Assembly: GCF_019279795.1 (NCBI RefSeq)
Contig: NC_056750.1
Location: forward strand, 700,711,475 to 700,775,474
DNA length: 64,000 nt
Direction: 5' to 3'
DNA from: Protopterus annectens
Taxonomy: Eukaryota > Chordata > Ceratodontiformes > Protopteridae
Positions within the stretch are counted from its first letter, which is position 1; each line of letters begins with the position of its first letter. Below are positions 10,716-22,055 of this stretch, piece by piece. Made by a program: the position numbers and the translations under genes. The notes below the pieces were generated by a model that saw nothing but the letters and a program-made list of their open reading frames with translations, did no database searches and had not been told where the DNA came from.

Positions 10716-13700
10716 GCTAGGCATAGATCACCATGCAGATGTCTGTATTGTTGTAATATTGCATTGTATTATTTTTAGTATTTATTGTTAGTGTTGCATG
10801 ATTTTGCAATGTGAATGATATAAAAATGCTGCTAAGAGCTAATGCTTTTCCTTGTACCCTTAGAGGTAATCTTCAGCGATATTTGCTGATATTTAACTCA
10901 TTCTTTCTTCCTGTCTCTTTTTTTTCTTTAAAAGAAAAACATAACTGACATATTCTGCTATCGTTGATGTTCAGTATGCAAACTCCTTTTTAAGTGTTTC
11001 TGGAGCAATAGCATTATTTCACAAAATATTTAAACATACAGTATATCGAGGACAACCATCTTTATGTGTGAAGCCAGATGCTTTATCTGAAGGATTGTAG
11101 TTGTGCATCATTTTAACTCTAGAGAAGATATGTTGCCACTGACTTACCTTTCAGAAGTGGAAAGTTTCACATTTAAATTACTCCTGATGGTATGTGTTCT
11201 CCTATACTTTCAAGTGCAGTAAACTCATCATATGGTTGCACCTCTACATTGCTGTATGTTTGCTCCATGCAACTATCAACAACTTATGTTTTAAAGAATA
11301 TATTTCTTCAGTTGTTTACTTGTAAATGTAAATATCAGTAAATAAAAAAACAGGGTAACTGCACATTCACTGTTGTTTTGGGTGCTATGCATGCTAGAAG
11401 CATGATGATGGATAATTACAATTCTGCATGCATCAAACTATAGAGGCATAACTGTCATGACAGACAGAACCCAGTAATAATAATAAAAAAATATTGCCAT
11501 TATTTCTAGTACTGTCCACTCCGGGTACTAGAGATGTTGAAGCGAGTCCAATACCTGAAAGAGAACAGAAGTAAAAGCCACATAACTTATCAGTTAATAT
11601 TTTAGCATGCAGTACCATTCCTATGCTCTTGTTAATGAATCAGGCACAATCGTGTAAATCAGGGACAATGGAAGCCACAAGCTGGATTGGATTGTCTCTC
11701 TCACCTTCCACATGGTATGCTGCATCTCTGTTTCAGTCCACAGCAGTGACCAGAGTCTTGGTGCAGGGGTTTTTCTCTCCCTTCTGTTCCCTTGTTGAAA
11801 GGCTGGACACTAAATGGCACTTTCACATTCACCATCATGAAAAGAAGGATGCCAGTGTAAGTGCCACGGCTGGTCAGTTGTCATTACCCTACATTTGTTG
11901 GGAGCACCACCTTTTAATGCACTTACTGCAGGAATGCACTATTTTGTAGCCACAGTTAGCATGGCAGCTTACATCTTCTTTCAACTTTCCACATAACAGG
12001 AAGGAGGTGTAGTGTACCTACATCTACCTGTCACGTATGGCTTTGGGGCCTTGAAAGGCAGTTAAGCAGCAACATTTAACAATGCAGATGATGGCTCGTT
12101 TTAAGCTATGTTTCATGGAACTGCCTACAAAGGTTGTGAAGTTTTGTGTAGCTCCTGTAAGTTTTCATGGAACCTTAGAATACGTGCTTGCACATTCCTG
12201 TCTATCTTAAAAAGTATGCTTAATCTAATGTACTGTGCAAGCATTGTTGGTACATTCCCTGTAGTACACAGTGAAATAGGAAGCCATCTGCAGTCCTTAG
12301 AGAAAGAGACAATAGAAGAGAAAAAAGTTACAAAAGTACAGTGCCATTATTTTAAAAAAAAAAATCTTTCTTTTAAATAATGGCATTGTATAGTGATGAT
12401 GTGTAGGTAATGTTTGTTTACCCATGGCTGGCTTTTTCCTTTAATTGCTCAGTCTTTGCTGTCACGATTACACCACTCCACCCATGGGTAAACCAAGAAT
12501 GAGATACATGCAATTGTGGATCATTGAAAAAGTATTTAATAATAAATGTTGTTACATGTATTAAACCAAAGTGAATTACAGTACCAGTGTTTTGCAAGAC
12601 AGCTTATTTCAGATCAGCAATTTTGTTAAAACTGAGTAATATAAAGTAAGGCAAACAAACTTGTTTCCAGCACATTTAGCTTCATAAGGTCAGACACTGC
12701 AAGTGGATACCTCTTTTGTACTAATATTTACAACCGCTGCTTGCATTCTTAAAGTGTCTGACACCCTTAAAAAACATGGATGCTGAGTATTTCAAATGCA
12801 CATAAAATTGTTAATACTGAAGCAGAAAATTCAGACACTGCTTTACCTAAATAAATTTCTTTTAAACAAAATAGTTTGTAAACAAGAAGAGTCTTTTAGA
12901 GTCTTTTACCAGCATTAACATTTTAAGTTCATTGTGACTTTATACTTATATAGTATAAGGTTGTTTGTCACCACCACTGATAATTTCTGCCAGTAACAAT
13001 TTAGGGGGTTTGTGTATGAACAAAGAGAAAAGCATGTTAGCTAAACATTGTCATAGAGCAGATTGACTTGTGTTTAAATTCTTAATGTTACTTACAGTAC
13101 AGAGCATCACACAAGATGGAGACAGAGAAAGTGTTTCTTGCTAATGCTGATTTTGCATAGGTGTTATTAATGGGAATGCTTAAAGAACTGTCAGTTGAAT
13201 ATTTAATGAGCATAACTGTGATCCTCAGGATTGTGGAGCTGTTAAGTGCATGAGTAGTAGTGTGTACTAATCTGAGATTGTTAGATCTTGGAGAGATCAC
13301 TGTACTTCACGGTACACCAATCTTGGACTGAAATGTAATTAGCAGTAGTGTGGGGATGCAAATATTCTTGAAAACATTTAAAATTTGTTGTTATTCTGTG
13401 TAAATCAACTTTATTTTTCAAAGTTTTGGGACTTACGTTATTCTGGCTTGGGTGATAGGGACCCTACTTAAAATAGACTTTTTCTAAAGACACCATTTAT
13501 TTTAACAATTTGAAATTACATATGGGGTATATTTGGGGGGAAGCGTAATAATGCAGCCATACTGCAGTAAATAGCACAGCCAGAATTGCATGAAGTGGCC
13601 CAGTGGGGATGTGGGTATACATAAGTGCCAACACATGAATAGTGTTCCGTAATGAATTCATGCATTTGTGAAAATGGCAACCACCATGTAGTTAGGTAGA

Positions 13701-14089
13701 CCATGATGCTGATATGAGAGGTCACATGACTGGATCTGTCAGCATGCATATGACATGTTCACCACAAAGCATGTTAATGTGAGCATCAGAGTGCCAGATC
13801 TGTGTAAAACAAACAATTGAGAGCCCATTTAGGGGCTACACAGCAAAGGGCTAACCTTGTTTATTTTACAAATGGAAAGGAAATGGGATGATAAGAATGG
13901 GAGTAGAGAAAGCAAAGGAATACACAGAAGATAATGGAAAGGGAAAAGTGTGGCTAAGGAGGATTTTTTTTTTGTGGGATGGGTACCCTTGGGTAGAAAG
14001 GTACCAGGGGACATAGTGAGTATGTCACCCGTAGGCTTTCAATACTGGCCAAGGCTCTTGACACCCCCATAGTGCCTTTTTTAGGCAAG
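10716..14089. other. Unassigned AT-rich sequence
   Basis: No supported gene. Short open frames (up to 108 codons at 11623-11949) lack domain features. Two small inverted repeats are visible: GTTTACCCATGG at 12416-12427 with its complement at 12482-12493, and GTCAGACACT at 12689-12698 with its complement at 12753-12762. Confidence 0.4.
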
Positions 14090-14132
14090 GCTCAAAAGAC
14101 AAACCCATGGCCGTAAATAGCACAAGTAGCAA

Positions 14133-14850
14133 AAAACTGAGGGTAATGCTACTCAATGTCAGAAGTCTAAACCTCTAAATGCACGCACTCGAGGCACTCC
14201 TCAGTATGGAGAAAATCGATATATGTGCAGTAACAGAAACCTGGTTTAAGACTCCAGAGAGCCCCCCTGTACTACCAGGCTACAACTCATACCATACATT
14301 TCGGCCACAAAACCTGGACCGAAATACAAAAGGCGGGGGGGTATCCATATTCTTCAAGGATACCCACACCTCCAGGTTAGTGGCACAGCACGATGCTTCA
14401 GAGATCATCCACGTGCAACTAACAACGGGCAAAAGTGCTATTCAAATTATAGCTTGCTACAGATCACCCACCATGTCCCAGGACCCCCACTCCGCATTCC
14501 TGGAAACACTGGGAAACATAAAGATCCTACCAAACACCCTGATATTGGGTGATTTCAATTACCCAAACATTAACTTGGAGAACTACTCAACTACAAACTC
14601 CCTTGCCCAACATTTCCTAGAATTTATAAACTCAAACGCCCTGGATCAACTGGTCAACACCCCCACCACAGGTGACAACATATTGGACCTGGTCATCACC
14701 AACATGAGCGACCGGTGTTCCACACTGGAGGTCAACCCCTCTATGGTTAGATCTGACCATAAACTAATCACTCTGGATATCCACATTCCGCCACCACCCC
14801 TTGTCAAAGAAACCACTGCGAAAACATTTCAAAAGCAAACTTCATGTTAC
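14133..14850 (+). pseudogene. CR1-like endonuclease domain
   Basis: Exonuclease-endonuclease-phosphatase fold that nicks the target site for reverse transcription. Visible motifs, in order: LLNVRSLN, a TAA immediately before the internal ATG at 14179, then DICAVTETWF with the catalytic glutamate, GGGVSIFFK, IIACYRSP, LILGDFNYPNI with the D-x-N pair, and MVRSDHKLITLDI with the terminal S-D-H. The catalytic residues are all present; the frame is lost by an indel near 14850. Confidence 0.8.
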
Positions 14851-16870
14851 TTAAGACCGAGGTGGGAAGTTTCAAAGCCCCCATGCTAAAGGATAATGCT
14901 GTCCAAGCTACAAAATCCTTTACTAATGCACTCTACGGGCACCTCCAAGAATGCATGGATCATACTATCCCAAACAAAACCAAGACTCACTCCTCCAAGA
15001 AAAGGAAACCAGTCTGGTGGACCCCTGCCATAAACAAGCTATACAATAGAAGGAGGAAACTACTACAGAAAAGAGTAAAATCCCAAGAAGGGAAGACATC
15101 CCTGATCAGTATCAGCAAGAAACTACATTCTCTCATAAAATCATCCAAGGCTAGCTTCAAAAGAAAAATTGCCATGGACTCCAAAGATAACCACAAGGCA
15201 TTCTTTAGCTATGTCAAGAATCTAAGTGGCAATTCTCAGATCTGCTCGGAGTTAGTGCAGAATGGCACAAAATACACTGTACCGACCGATATAGCCAACA
15301 TCCTGGCAGACAGGTTCAGTGCAAACTTCACCCCCTCTCACCCCCAAAATGGCCCATAACTATACCAGAAGAATATAGTGCCCCTGAAATCACAGACACT
15401 CAGGTTAAAACAGCCCTCTCCAAAGCCAAAAACACAGCATCAGTGGGACAAGACGGTGTCCCAGGCTGCATCCTACACGAGTTCAAAGATGAACTAACCC
15501 CTCACCTAAACACACTGTTTAAACTCAGCCTCTCCACAGGCTACATGCCCACAGAGTGGCACACAGTAATGGTTATTCCATTCCACAAAGGTGGAGCCAC
15601 AACGTACCCCAGGAACTATCGCCCTATAAGCCTGACTAACTTGGTCTGAAAAGCTATGGAACACATCATCATGGATCTCATTAACAGAGACATTGGAAAC
15701 CTCCAAACACTGGACCCTACCCAGTTCGGCTTTGTTAAGGGCAGATCATGCTTCCTAAACCTGGTGAACTTCTTTGAGATGGTTACCAAGGCTATAGACA
15801 AGGGAAAGGTGGTCCACACAGCTTACCTAGACCTCGCAAAGTCCTTCGACACCATTCCCCACTCAGGTATTATAGACAAGCTCACCAGCCTGAACATAAA
15901 CCTCTACGCGATGGGTTGCCAACTGGCTCACAGACAGAACCCAAATGGTAAGAGTTGCGGGAGCTAGGTCTGACTCTAAACCAGTTACAAGTGGTGTTCC
16001 CCAGGGCTCAGTCCTAGGACCCCTTCTGTTCGGCGTATACTTCTCAGAGGTACAGGCAAGAACAGGAGGACTATGGCTGACCAAGTTCGCTGACGACTGC
16101 AAACTAGGGGCTATAATTGACTCTTCAGCTGACACAGACATCCTCCAAAAGGGTCTCACTGAGACAGATACATGGTGTCAAAACCATGGCCTCAAGTTAA
16201 ATGCCAAAATGTGCATAGTCATCCCCTTTGGAAAAGACAAAGTACCCACAAACTACCACATAGGTAGTAGCCCCCTAAATATGGAAGATGTAGTAAGGGA
16301 TCTGGGAACCCAAGTAGATAGTAACCTCTCCTTTGATAATCACATTGCCAAAGTAACCTCTCCTTTGATAATCACATTGCCAAAGTGGTTAGAAAATCCT
16401 TCTATGTGGCCCACCTAATCACAAAAGGGTTTGCATCCAGATCGAGAGAGATCATTGGGCCCATCTATGCATCACTCATCAGACCCATCATAGAGTACAA
16501 TGCCCCATTTGGGATGTACCTTACAAGACACCTGCAACAACTGGAAAGACCACAGAAGTACCTCACCAAGAGGATCACTGGTCTCAAGCAGATGCCCTAT
16601 GCAGCTCGACTGAAGAAACTCCAGCTGTACTCAGTTGCATACCGCCTACTCAGAGGTGATCTCTGCCTGACATACAAGGCCATGTCCAACCCAGAATTGA
16701 TGGACATGCTCCACCTAAAGAAAACCATATCCCCTCGAGCCACATGCTCCAAGGCTCTAAACCTCACCACAATAATACATAGGACGTGCTGGAGGGATAT
16801 ATTCCTGTACCAGAGACTTCCCATGCTCTGGAACAATATTCCAATCTACATTAGGCAGAGTTCTTGCTAA
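14844..16870 (+). pseudogene. CR1-like reverse transcriptase, frameshifted
   Basis: Four successive frames carry one RT. A linker region (14844-15359) contains IKSSKASFKRKIAMDSKDNHKAFF-type sequence. Fingers follow with PTEWHTVMVIPFHKGG and NYRPISL, a TGA just before 15656, motif A near AYLDLAKSFDTIPH, motif B as SGVPQGSVLGPLLF (from 15975), and motif C as KFADDCKLGA (near 16083). The thumb is split by a 32-bp tandem duplication at 16321-16384 that changes the frame. The C-terminus lies at 16385-16870. Confidence 0.85.
16321..16384 (+). repeat. 32-bp tandem duplication inside the CR1-like RT
   Basis: The sequence starting GTAACCTCTCCTTTGATAAT occurs twice back to back with no differences. 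Because 32 is not a multiple of three it disrupts the reading frame, so it arose after the copy stopped needing its protein. Confidence 0.9.
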
Positions 16871-17057
16871 CCCTCTTCAAGAGAAACCTTGACGAGTGGA
16901 TGGGAAACAGAAAGTTTACCCCAGGGATCACTTCAATGGCTCTGCTGGACAGAGGCACAGGGAACTAATCTAAGGGGGAGGCGAAAGCCAACACATTCCG
17001 GCTAGGCTTATAAATGCCTTCGAGCAGATAGCCTAGTACCTACCTATGAACCTATGA

Positions 17058-18204
17058 CAGAGGATATAGGTATTACATCAAGGGCAGGCACACAAACATT
17101 TGACAGGGAGGGTGTAGATGCAAAAGGTGTTCCACAGAGGAAGTACGCAGACAAAACATGGACAAATGGTGATTGGGAGGATTGGACAACAGGGTAGGGT
17201 GGCACATAAGGAAGGGCAACACCATGATGGGGACAAAACTGTCCATATAGGGTAATCACCCAGAACTCCATCATGTCTTGATTGACATCATGGGTGGGCT
17301 CGGCTACTGGTAGCCCAGTGGTTGGGGCTCTGTGGCTATATTTATCTGTTAGCTGCATTGTGGTGTGTTCCATGGTAGCAGTCCAGACTTCGAGGCCAAT
17401 TCAGACATAACAAAGCACTGCACCTCCCACTGGTGACCCAAGAGGGACCATCTCTGTGCCCCCCCCAGACAATCAGCACCAGAGCCCTCCATTCAGTTCC
17501 CACAGGATGACCTTTCAGAAGTTAGTAAGGAGGGCAGTGCAGTTTGACATGGTCACTGCTGCACCACATTCTGCTCATGACTGATGTTGTAGAATAAATT
17601 AACATAAATGGAGAAAAACAACAAAAAAATAAAAAGAAGATGATGAAAGAGGATAAAACAGGACAGAAGCAGCAATGAGTAATACTATGTACATTTTTGT
17701 TCTACAAGCTCTGGAAAGAGTGAAATGCAGTCAGATGAACAACGGTGATGTAAATCCTTGGGAAACTGCTGTGATAATACTAGGTGATAACACTTGGGCA
17801 TATTACTGTCTGTGGTCCTGTCACCACTATACAGGACAGTGGCACAGGCTGTAGATGGTGAACAGTGTCTGTGTAATGGACAACGAAATGAGTGGCACAG
17901 ATTATACCAATGAACTGCACTTTGCCATTATCATCACCCCCCCCCTTTTTCTCATCTGTTCTACATGGGGTAAGGGTGTTGAATCAACTGCCACCATATT
18001 TCTTGATTTAGTGCCACTCTCCAACATTCCTCAGTGCAACCCAACCCAATTGTGTCCCTATGTATCATGGTCATTTATTAGGATGGGGTATGTTAGGAAG
18101 ACTTTAGAAGTTATGTGGGGGTATATTAGTTTGGACATTACTGTCTGCCTGTATCAGAGACACAGAGGGCCAGACATGGGGTTAATTTCCCATGCATTGG
18201 TTAA
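17058..18204. other. Unassigned spacer
   Basis: A 109-codon minus-strand frame at 17044-17373 has no recognisable domain. Nothing else was identified. Confidence 0.35.
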
Positions 18205-18391
18205 GGTTACACTTCAGTAGGGTTAGGAATGGCCTGTTCTTCATATGGATAGGGAGCCTGTTTCAGAGCATGGGGATCCTCTGAGACACATCTGTCTTGC
18301 CAACATGTCTTATTTATGTCACAAGCAAAATTTAAATCCTTGGATCTAGTGGTTCTGATGATCATCATTTTGTTGACAACCCAGGGGCACG
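18205..18391 (+). repeat. Unclassified dispersed repeat, copy 2
   Basis: Matches the copy at 10500-10715 in order and spacing (TTCATATGGATAGGGAGCCTG, GAGACACATCTGTC, CAACATGTCTTATTTATGTCAC). It ends exactly where Rex1-like coding sequence starts, so the Rex1-like element probably inserted in or next to it. Confidence 0.45.
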
Positions 18392-18400
18392 ATTCTGTTT

Positions 18401-19421
18401 GTGGACTTTAGCTGTGCATTTAATACAATAATTCCAAAACTTCTTCACTTGAAACTCTCCCAGCATTCCGTTCCTGCTTCCACCTGTCAATGGATTGCCA
18501 ATTTTCTAAACAGTAGGAAACAGCAGGTGAAACTGGGGAAATTTACATCTAGCTATCGCGCGATCAATACAGGTGCCCCCAGGGATGTGTGCTCTCCCCA
18601 CTGCTATTCTCCCTCTACACTAATGACTGCACCTCTAAGGACCCCTCTGTCAAACTTATTAAATAAGCAGACGATACAGATGTCATCGGGCTCATCAAGA
18701 ATGGTGATGAGTCTGCTTACAGATGGGAGGTTTAGCAGCTGGCCTTTTGGAGTAGTCAGAATAATCTGGACCTGAACACACTTAAAACTGAGGAGATGAC
18801 AGTGGACTTTAGGAGTGGTATTACAATATTATCCCACTTCTTTATATTTAATACTGCTGTGTCAATTGTGGAATCCATCAAGTTTTTGGCATCTATAATC
18901 ACCCGGGATTTGAAGTGGGAGACCAATGTAGGGTACATCATAAAAAAGGCACAACAGCGAATGTACTTTCTGCTACAGCTGAGGAAGTTCAACCTCCCAC
19001 AAGAGCTGTTGATTCAATTCTATACATCAGTCATTGAGTCTGTTCTGAGCTCATCCATAATAATGTGGTTTGGATCTCTGTCTAACTGTTGATTCAGTTC
19101 TATACATCAGTCGTTGAGTCTGTTCGTAGCTCAACCATAATAATGTGGTTTGGATCTCTGTCTAATCATGACAAAAATAGGTTACATTGTATAGTCAGGT
19201 TTCCCGAAAATGTAATTGGTGTTAGTTTGCCCTCCTTACAGGACCTGTACTATTCCAGAGTCATGAAAAGGGCAGGGAAAATCATCACTGACCCTTCACA
19301 TCCAAGCCACCATCTTTTTGAACTATTGCCATCAGCCAGGTGTTATAGATTAATTTGCACCAGAACAAGCAGATGTAAGAACAGTTTTTTTCCACAGGCC
19401 ATCAAGTTCATAAACGGTTAA
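18401..19421 (+). pseudogene. Rex1-like RT and C-terminal domain, frameshifted
   Basis: Three overlapping frames (18401-18775, 18796-19092, 19089-19421) together cover RT palm, thumb and C-terminal domain. An 80-bp tandem duplication at 19006-19165 repeats the LLIQFYTSVIES and IIMWFGSLSN segment, so the protein would carry it twice. Frameshifts near 18580 and 18735 separate the palm pieces. Confidence 0.75.
19006..19165 (+). repeat. 80-bp tandem duplication inside the Rex1-like LINE
   Basis: Two adjacent copies (19006-19085 and 19086-19165) start CTGTTGATTCA and end GGTTTGGATCTCTGTCTAA. They differ at several positions, so the duplication is not very recent. Confidence 0.85.
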
Positions 19422-19497
19422 CTCAGTTGAGATATTCTTTTTCCCAAACCTCCGAGGATTCTACAGTATTGGTTACATATGGTTAATACTTGTTTAT

Positions 19498-20463
19498 TTC
19501 AGAGTTTATTTCAGTATTTCTTGACTGAGTTGCACTCCGCACTTTGTATGTATTTGCATACGTATATTTATTCTTTTGTTTTGTTCTTAATAATTGCATG
19601 CATGTCATTTGTCTTCTTCTTAATAGTTTTATGTATGTCATTTATATAATTATACTTGGAGAGTCACAGAAACCAGAATTAAATTCCTTGTATGTGTGCA
19701 TACTTGGCCAATAAATGTTATTCTGATTATCATGTGCCAAAGGTCCGTCAGAAGTGGATCTGAGAATGCCTTGTAGGTCATGATTGAGTCTCACAGATCT
19801 TGTCTGACACAATCCACCCATCCATTTCTTTGTAGAATGCCCTCATTTCCTCTTGCCTTTTTCCTTTCTCTTCTAAATCTTTTTTCACCAGATTGCCATC
19901 TGTTTTCCTGCAAATGTGTCTGAACCACTTTAATCTATTCTCTTTGAGCTTCTCTAAAATTGAAGCTACTTTAGTGATGGTCTGATGTCTACATTTTTTT
20001 GTCTGTCCCTTAGTGTGCATCCTACTGTCCATCACAGACACTTCGTCTCTGTCACCTCTAGCTTCCTCAGCTGCTCTGCCTTCACTACTCAGGCTTCTGT
20101 ACCATACAGTAGTACTAGTTGCACAGCAATTTTGTACACCTTTTTTTGCATTCTTCTGTTGCACACTACCTCTGATTGTTTGTTTGACCTCCTCTTTCAG
20201 ACTTCCCTTCTCCTCAACCACCCCTCCTAGATACTTGAAGCTGTTAACCTGATCCAATACTTTCCCTTTTATCTCAATTTTCATCTTCTTAATTCACACA
20301 ATGAGGAGTTCACTTCACGTAACTCCTGTATACTTCTGCCCGCTTACCACACACAGTGGTGCCTTTAAGCAGAAATAACCATAACACCGCAACAAAATGG
20401 TGTATCTCCATCTTGAAGTTATCCTTGATCTCAGCCTCTTTAAGACCTCAATGTTGGGAAATA
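19498..20463. repeat. ~960-bp direct repeat, left copy
   Basis: Holds the Rex1-like 3' UTR, an antisense RTE-like LINE fragment, and about 170 bases of unassigned sequence ending GTTGGGAAATAA. The same arrangement recurs at 25603-26571 with a few percent difference by eye. The two copies lie directly on either side of DIRS B. Confidence 0.85.
19737..20290 (-). pseudogene. RTE-like LINE C-terminal fragment (minus)
   Basis: A 168-codon minus-strand frame carries the LINE thumb and C-terminal region: FKYLGGVVEEKGSLKEEV, a stretch read out of the original frame (TTVWYRSLSSEGRAAEEARG corresponds to VLLYGTE..VVKAEQLRK one frame over), then ILEKLKENRLKWFRHICRKTD and KICETQS. It continues the family seen at 9080-10104. 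The frame is open only because two compensating indels joined different frames. Confidence 0.7.
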
Positions 20464-20519
20464 ACCATGACTTACAAAGGGTGGTGAGTAGACTTCTCAA
20501 GTCCAAGGCACTGGCCTAA

Positions 20520-22055
20520 ATGCTGCATAGCCCTACTCAACAGTCAGCGGCTATTCCCATCCCTGCTTCTATTCCTCCTCCGACTCCTCTGAGTTCGGAG
20601 CCGGGGCTCGTTGGAGACATGGCTGTCGGTGCGTCGGAGCCGATACCTTCCCTTTCGGCTCCGTCGTCTGCTCCGATTTCCTCCTTGGAGGGATCTCTGC
20701 GCCGAGCTTCCCTCATCGGCTCCGAGGGGGCGAGTGGCATCAGACCCTTGTCCGACCCCGTTCTCCCTCTCGGAGCATTGGCGCTGGTGAGTTCGGCTCC
20801 AACATCGGCCTCGGAGCAGTCCCTGTCAGTGCCGGGGGGGGTCCTTGTCTCCTCGGAGCGGGGACCTTCGGCCTTGGCTGATCGGGGCGCCTTTGAGGTC
20901 ATGCGGAGCGTGCTAGACCCCGTGTCTACCCCACAGTCGGCTCCGTCAGCTCCTCCTTCTTCAGTGCCTGCGGTGGTTTCTACCCACCCCCTCATAACAG
21001 ACCATAGAAAGCCAGCTCCTCAGGTTTCCCCATTGGGAATATCCTCTTCTTCCGAGGCTTCTCCTGATCCGGTAGGAGAACCCCCTCGGAAGAGACAGTG
21101 CAAGAGGAAGCACATTGACTCCCCTAAGTCTATCACCTCTGGCACTGACTTAGAGGAATCTGAAGGTTCCCCTCGGTCCCCCTCTGAGGATGTCTCTTTT
21201 GCTGACATCCTTGAAATCCTTAAACAGAGGGGGAACTGGCCTGCCCTTAACCCTTCAGAGGACGAGTCGGTCTACCTTGAGGCGTTTGGCTCTCGCCCTT
21301 CCACCTCCTGGGTGTCTCCTCCCTTTGACCCCCTCATGGAACTGGTGGCAAGGAAGGCTTGGATGGCCCCTGATTCGGTGGAACCTACCCCAAGGAGGCC
21401 GTCAAAATTTATTACTGCCCCAAAAGAGAAACAGTTCTTATCCAAAGGTGTCTCTGTTGATGCCATGGTGGTGGCCGCAGCCACTAAGAAGGAATTAGCC
21501 GATCCTTCGGTACCTGTTCATCCTCCTAATAAGGAGTCTAGGACCATGGACTTTAGGTACGGCAAGCGGATGTTTTCCTCAGCGACCTTTGCCATGCGGT
21601 CGCTGAACTACTTGTGTCACTTCACCCATCTCCAGAGGGATTTACTCAAGGATATGGGTGAGGCTATGCAGGATCCAGCAGCTGAGGGGTTCCAAGACAA
21701 AATGAACTCTCAGTTGGCAACCCTGAATTTGATTGTCAACTCCTCCATGCGGCTTATCTCATATGCGGCTGATGGGGCGAGTAGGGCCGCGGGCACAGGT
21801 GTAGCTTTACGACACCATGCCTGGATGTGGCTTTGCAATTTTGCGGACCCTTTCAAGACGTCCTTCACCAATTCCCCCTTTGATGGATCAATAATGTTTG
21901 GACCTCAGGTGAAGAATACATTGACTAGGTGCGAGCAGGAAGGTAAGACTCTCTCTGCCGTGGGAGTCCATTTTTCTACCCCTTCCAGACCTTATCCCAA
22001 AGGTCAGAGGGGGGGGGAATGTGGTTCCGCAAACCACAAGGAGTCTCATATATGA
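20520..22055 (+). CDS. DIRS B gag (511 aa, N-terminally truncated)
   Basis: The capsid-like protein is expected to bind element RNA. The first ~160 residues are low-complexity Ser/Ala/Pro/Glu encoded by repeated TCGGAGCCG and TCGGCTCCG codon blocks. A basic KRQCKRKHIDSP segment follows near residue 195, then the FADILEILKQRG motif shared with C. The C-terminal third has the conserved SSATFAMRSLNYL and HHAWMWLCNF helices of the LAP2alpha-like gag domain. The ATG at 20520 follows an in-frame TAA, and the element's true gag start is missing, so this start is by default. Gag overlaps pol by about 37 bases in another frame. No stop interrupts it. Confidence 0.8.
   Translation: MLHSPTQQSAAIPIPASIPPPTPLSSEPGLVGDMAVGASEPIPSLSAPSSAPISSLEGSLRRASLIGSEGASGIRPLSDPVLPLGALALVSSAPTSASEQSLSVPGGVLVSSERGPSALADRGAFEVMRSVLDPVSTPQSAPSAPPSSVPAVVSTHPLITDHRKPAPQVSPLGISSSSEASPDPVGEPPRKRQCKRKHIDSPKSITSGTDLEESEGSPRSPSEDVSFADILEILKQRGNWPALNPSEDESVYLEAFGSRPSTSWVSPPFDPLMELVARKAWMAPDSVEPTPRRPSKFITAPKEKQFLSKGVSVDAMVVAAATKKELADPSVPVHPPNKESRTMDFRYGKRMFSSATFAMRSLNYLCHFTHLQRDLLKDMGEAMQDPAAEGFQDKMNSQLATLNLIVNSSMRLISYAADGASRAAGTGVALRHHAWMWLCNFADPFKTSFTNSPFDGSIMFGPQVKNTLTRCEQEGKTLSAVGVHFSTPSRPYPKGQRGGECGSANHKESHI

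Larger units (their letters stand above)
14090..17057 (+). mobile_element. CR1-like LINE, ORF2 nearly full length but broken
   Basis: Contains an apurinic-type endonuclease, an RT and a 3' UTR ending at 17057 in an octamer-like repeat (CTACCTATGAACCTATGAC), the hallmark of CR1/L3-type elements that lack a poly(A) tail. The 5' boundary is uncertain; coding similarity begins near 14130 (KLRVMLLNVRSLN) and no ORF1 was recognised. Fragments of the same or a close family occur at 42735-42990 (minus) and 63205-64000 (plus). Confidence 0.85.
18392..19735 (+). mobile_element. Rex1-like LINE, 5' truncated
   Basis: Starts in the RT palm (LFVDFSCAFNTIIPKLL, motif A) and runs to a 3' end with TTCCTTGTATGTGTGCATAC, CTTGGCCAATAAATGTTATTCTGAT, a tail style typical of Rex1/Babar-type elements in vertebrates. 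Motif B (NTGAP..CVLSPLLF) and motif C (KFADDTDVIG) are readable across frame changes between 18560 and 18700. The C-terminus has the usual DPSHPSHHLFELLPS and SRCKNSFFPQAIKFIN. The last ~240 bases recur at 25605-25843. Confidence 0.8.

Noticed and set aside
17044-17373. A 109-codon minus-strand frame after the CR1-like LINE
   Set aside because: It overlaps the LINE 3' end by a few bases and has no recognisable motif.
20537-20995. A 152-codon minus-strand frame within DIRS B gag
   Set aside because: Antisense to GC-rich repeated codons; no domain and no context for an antisense gene.
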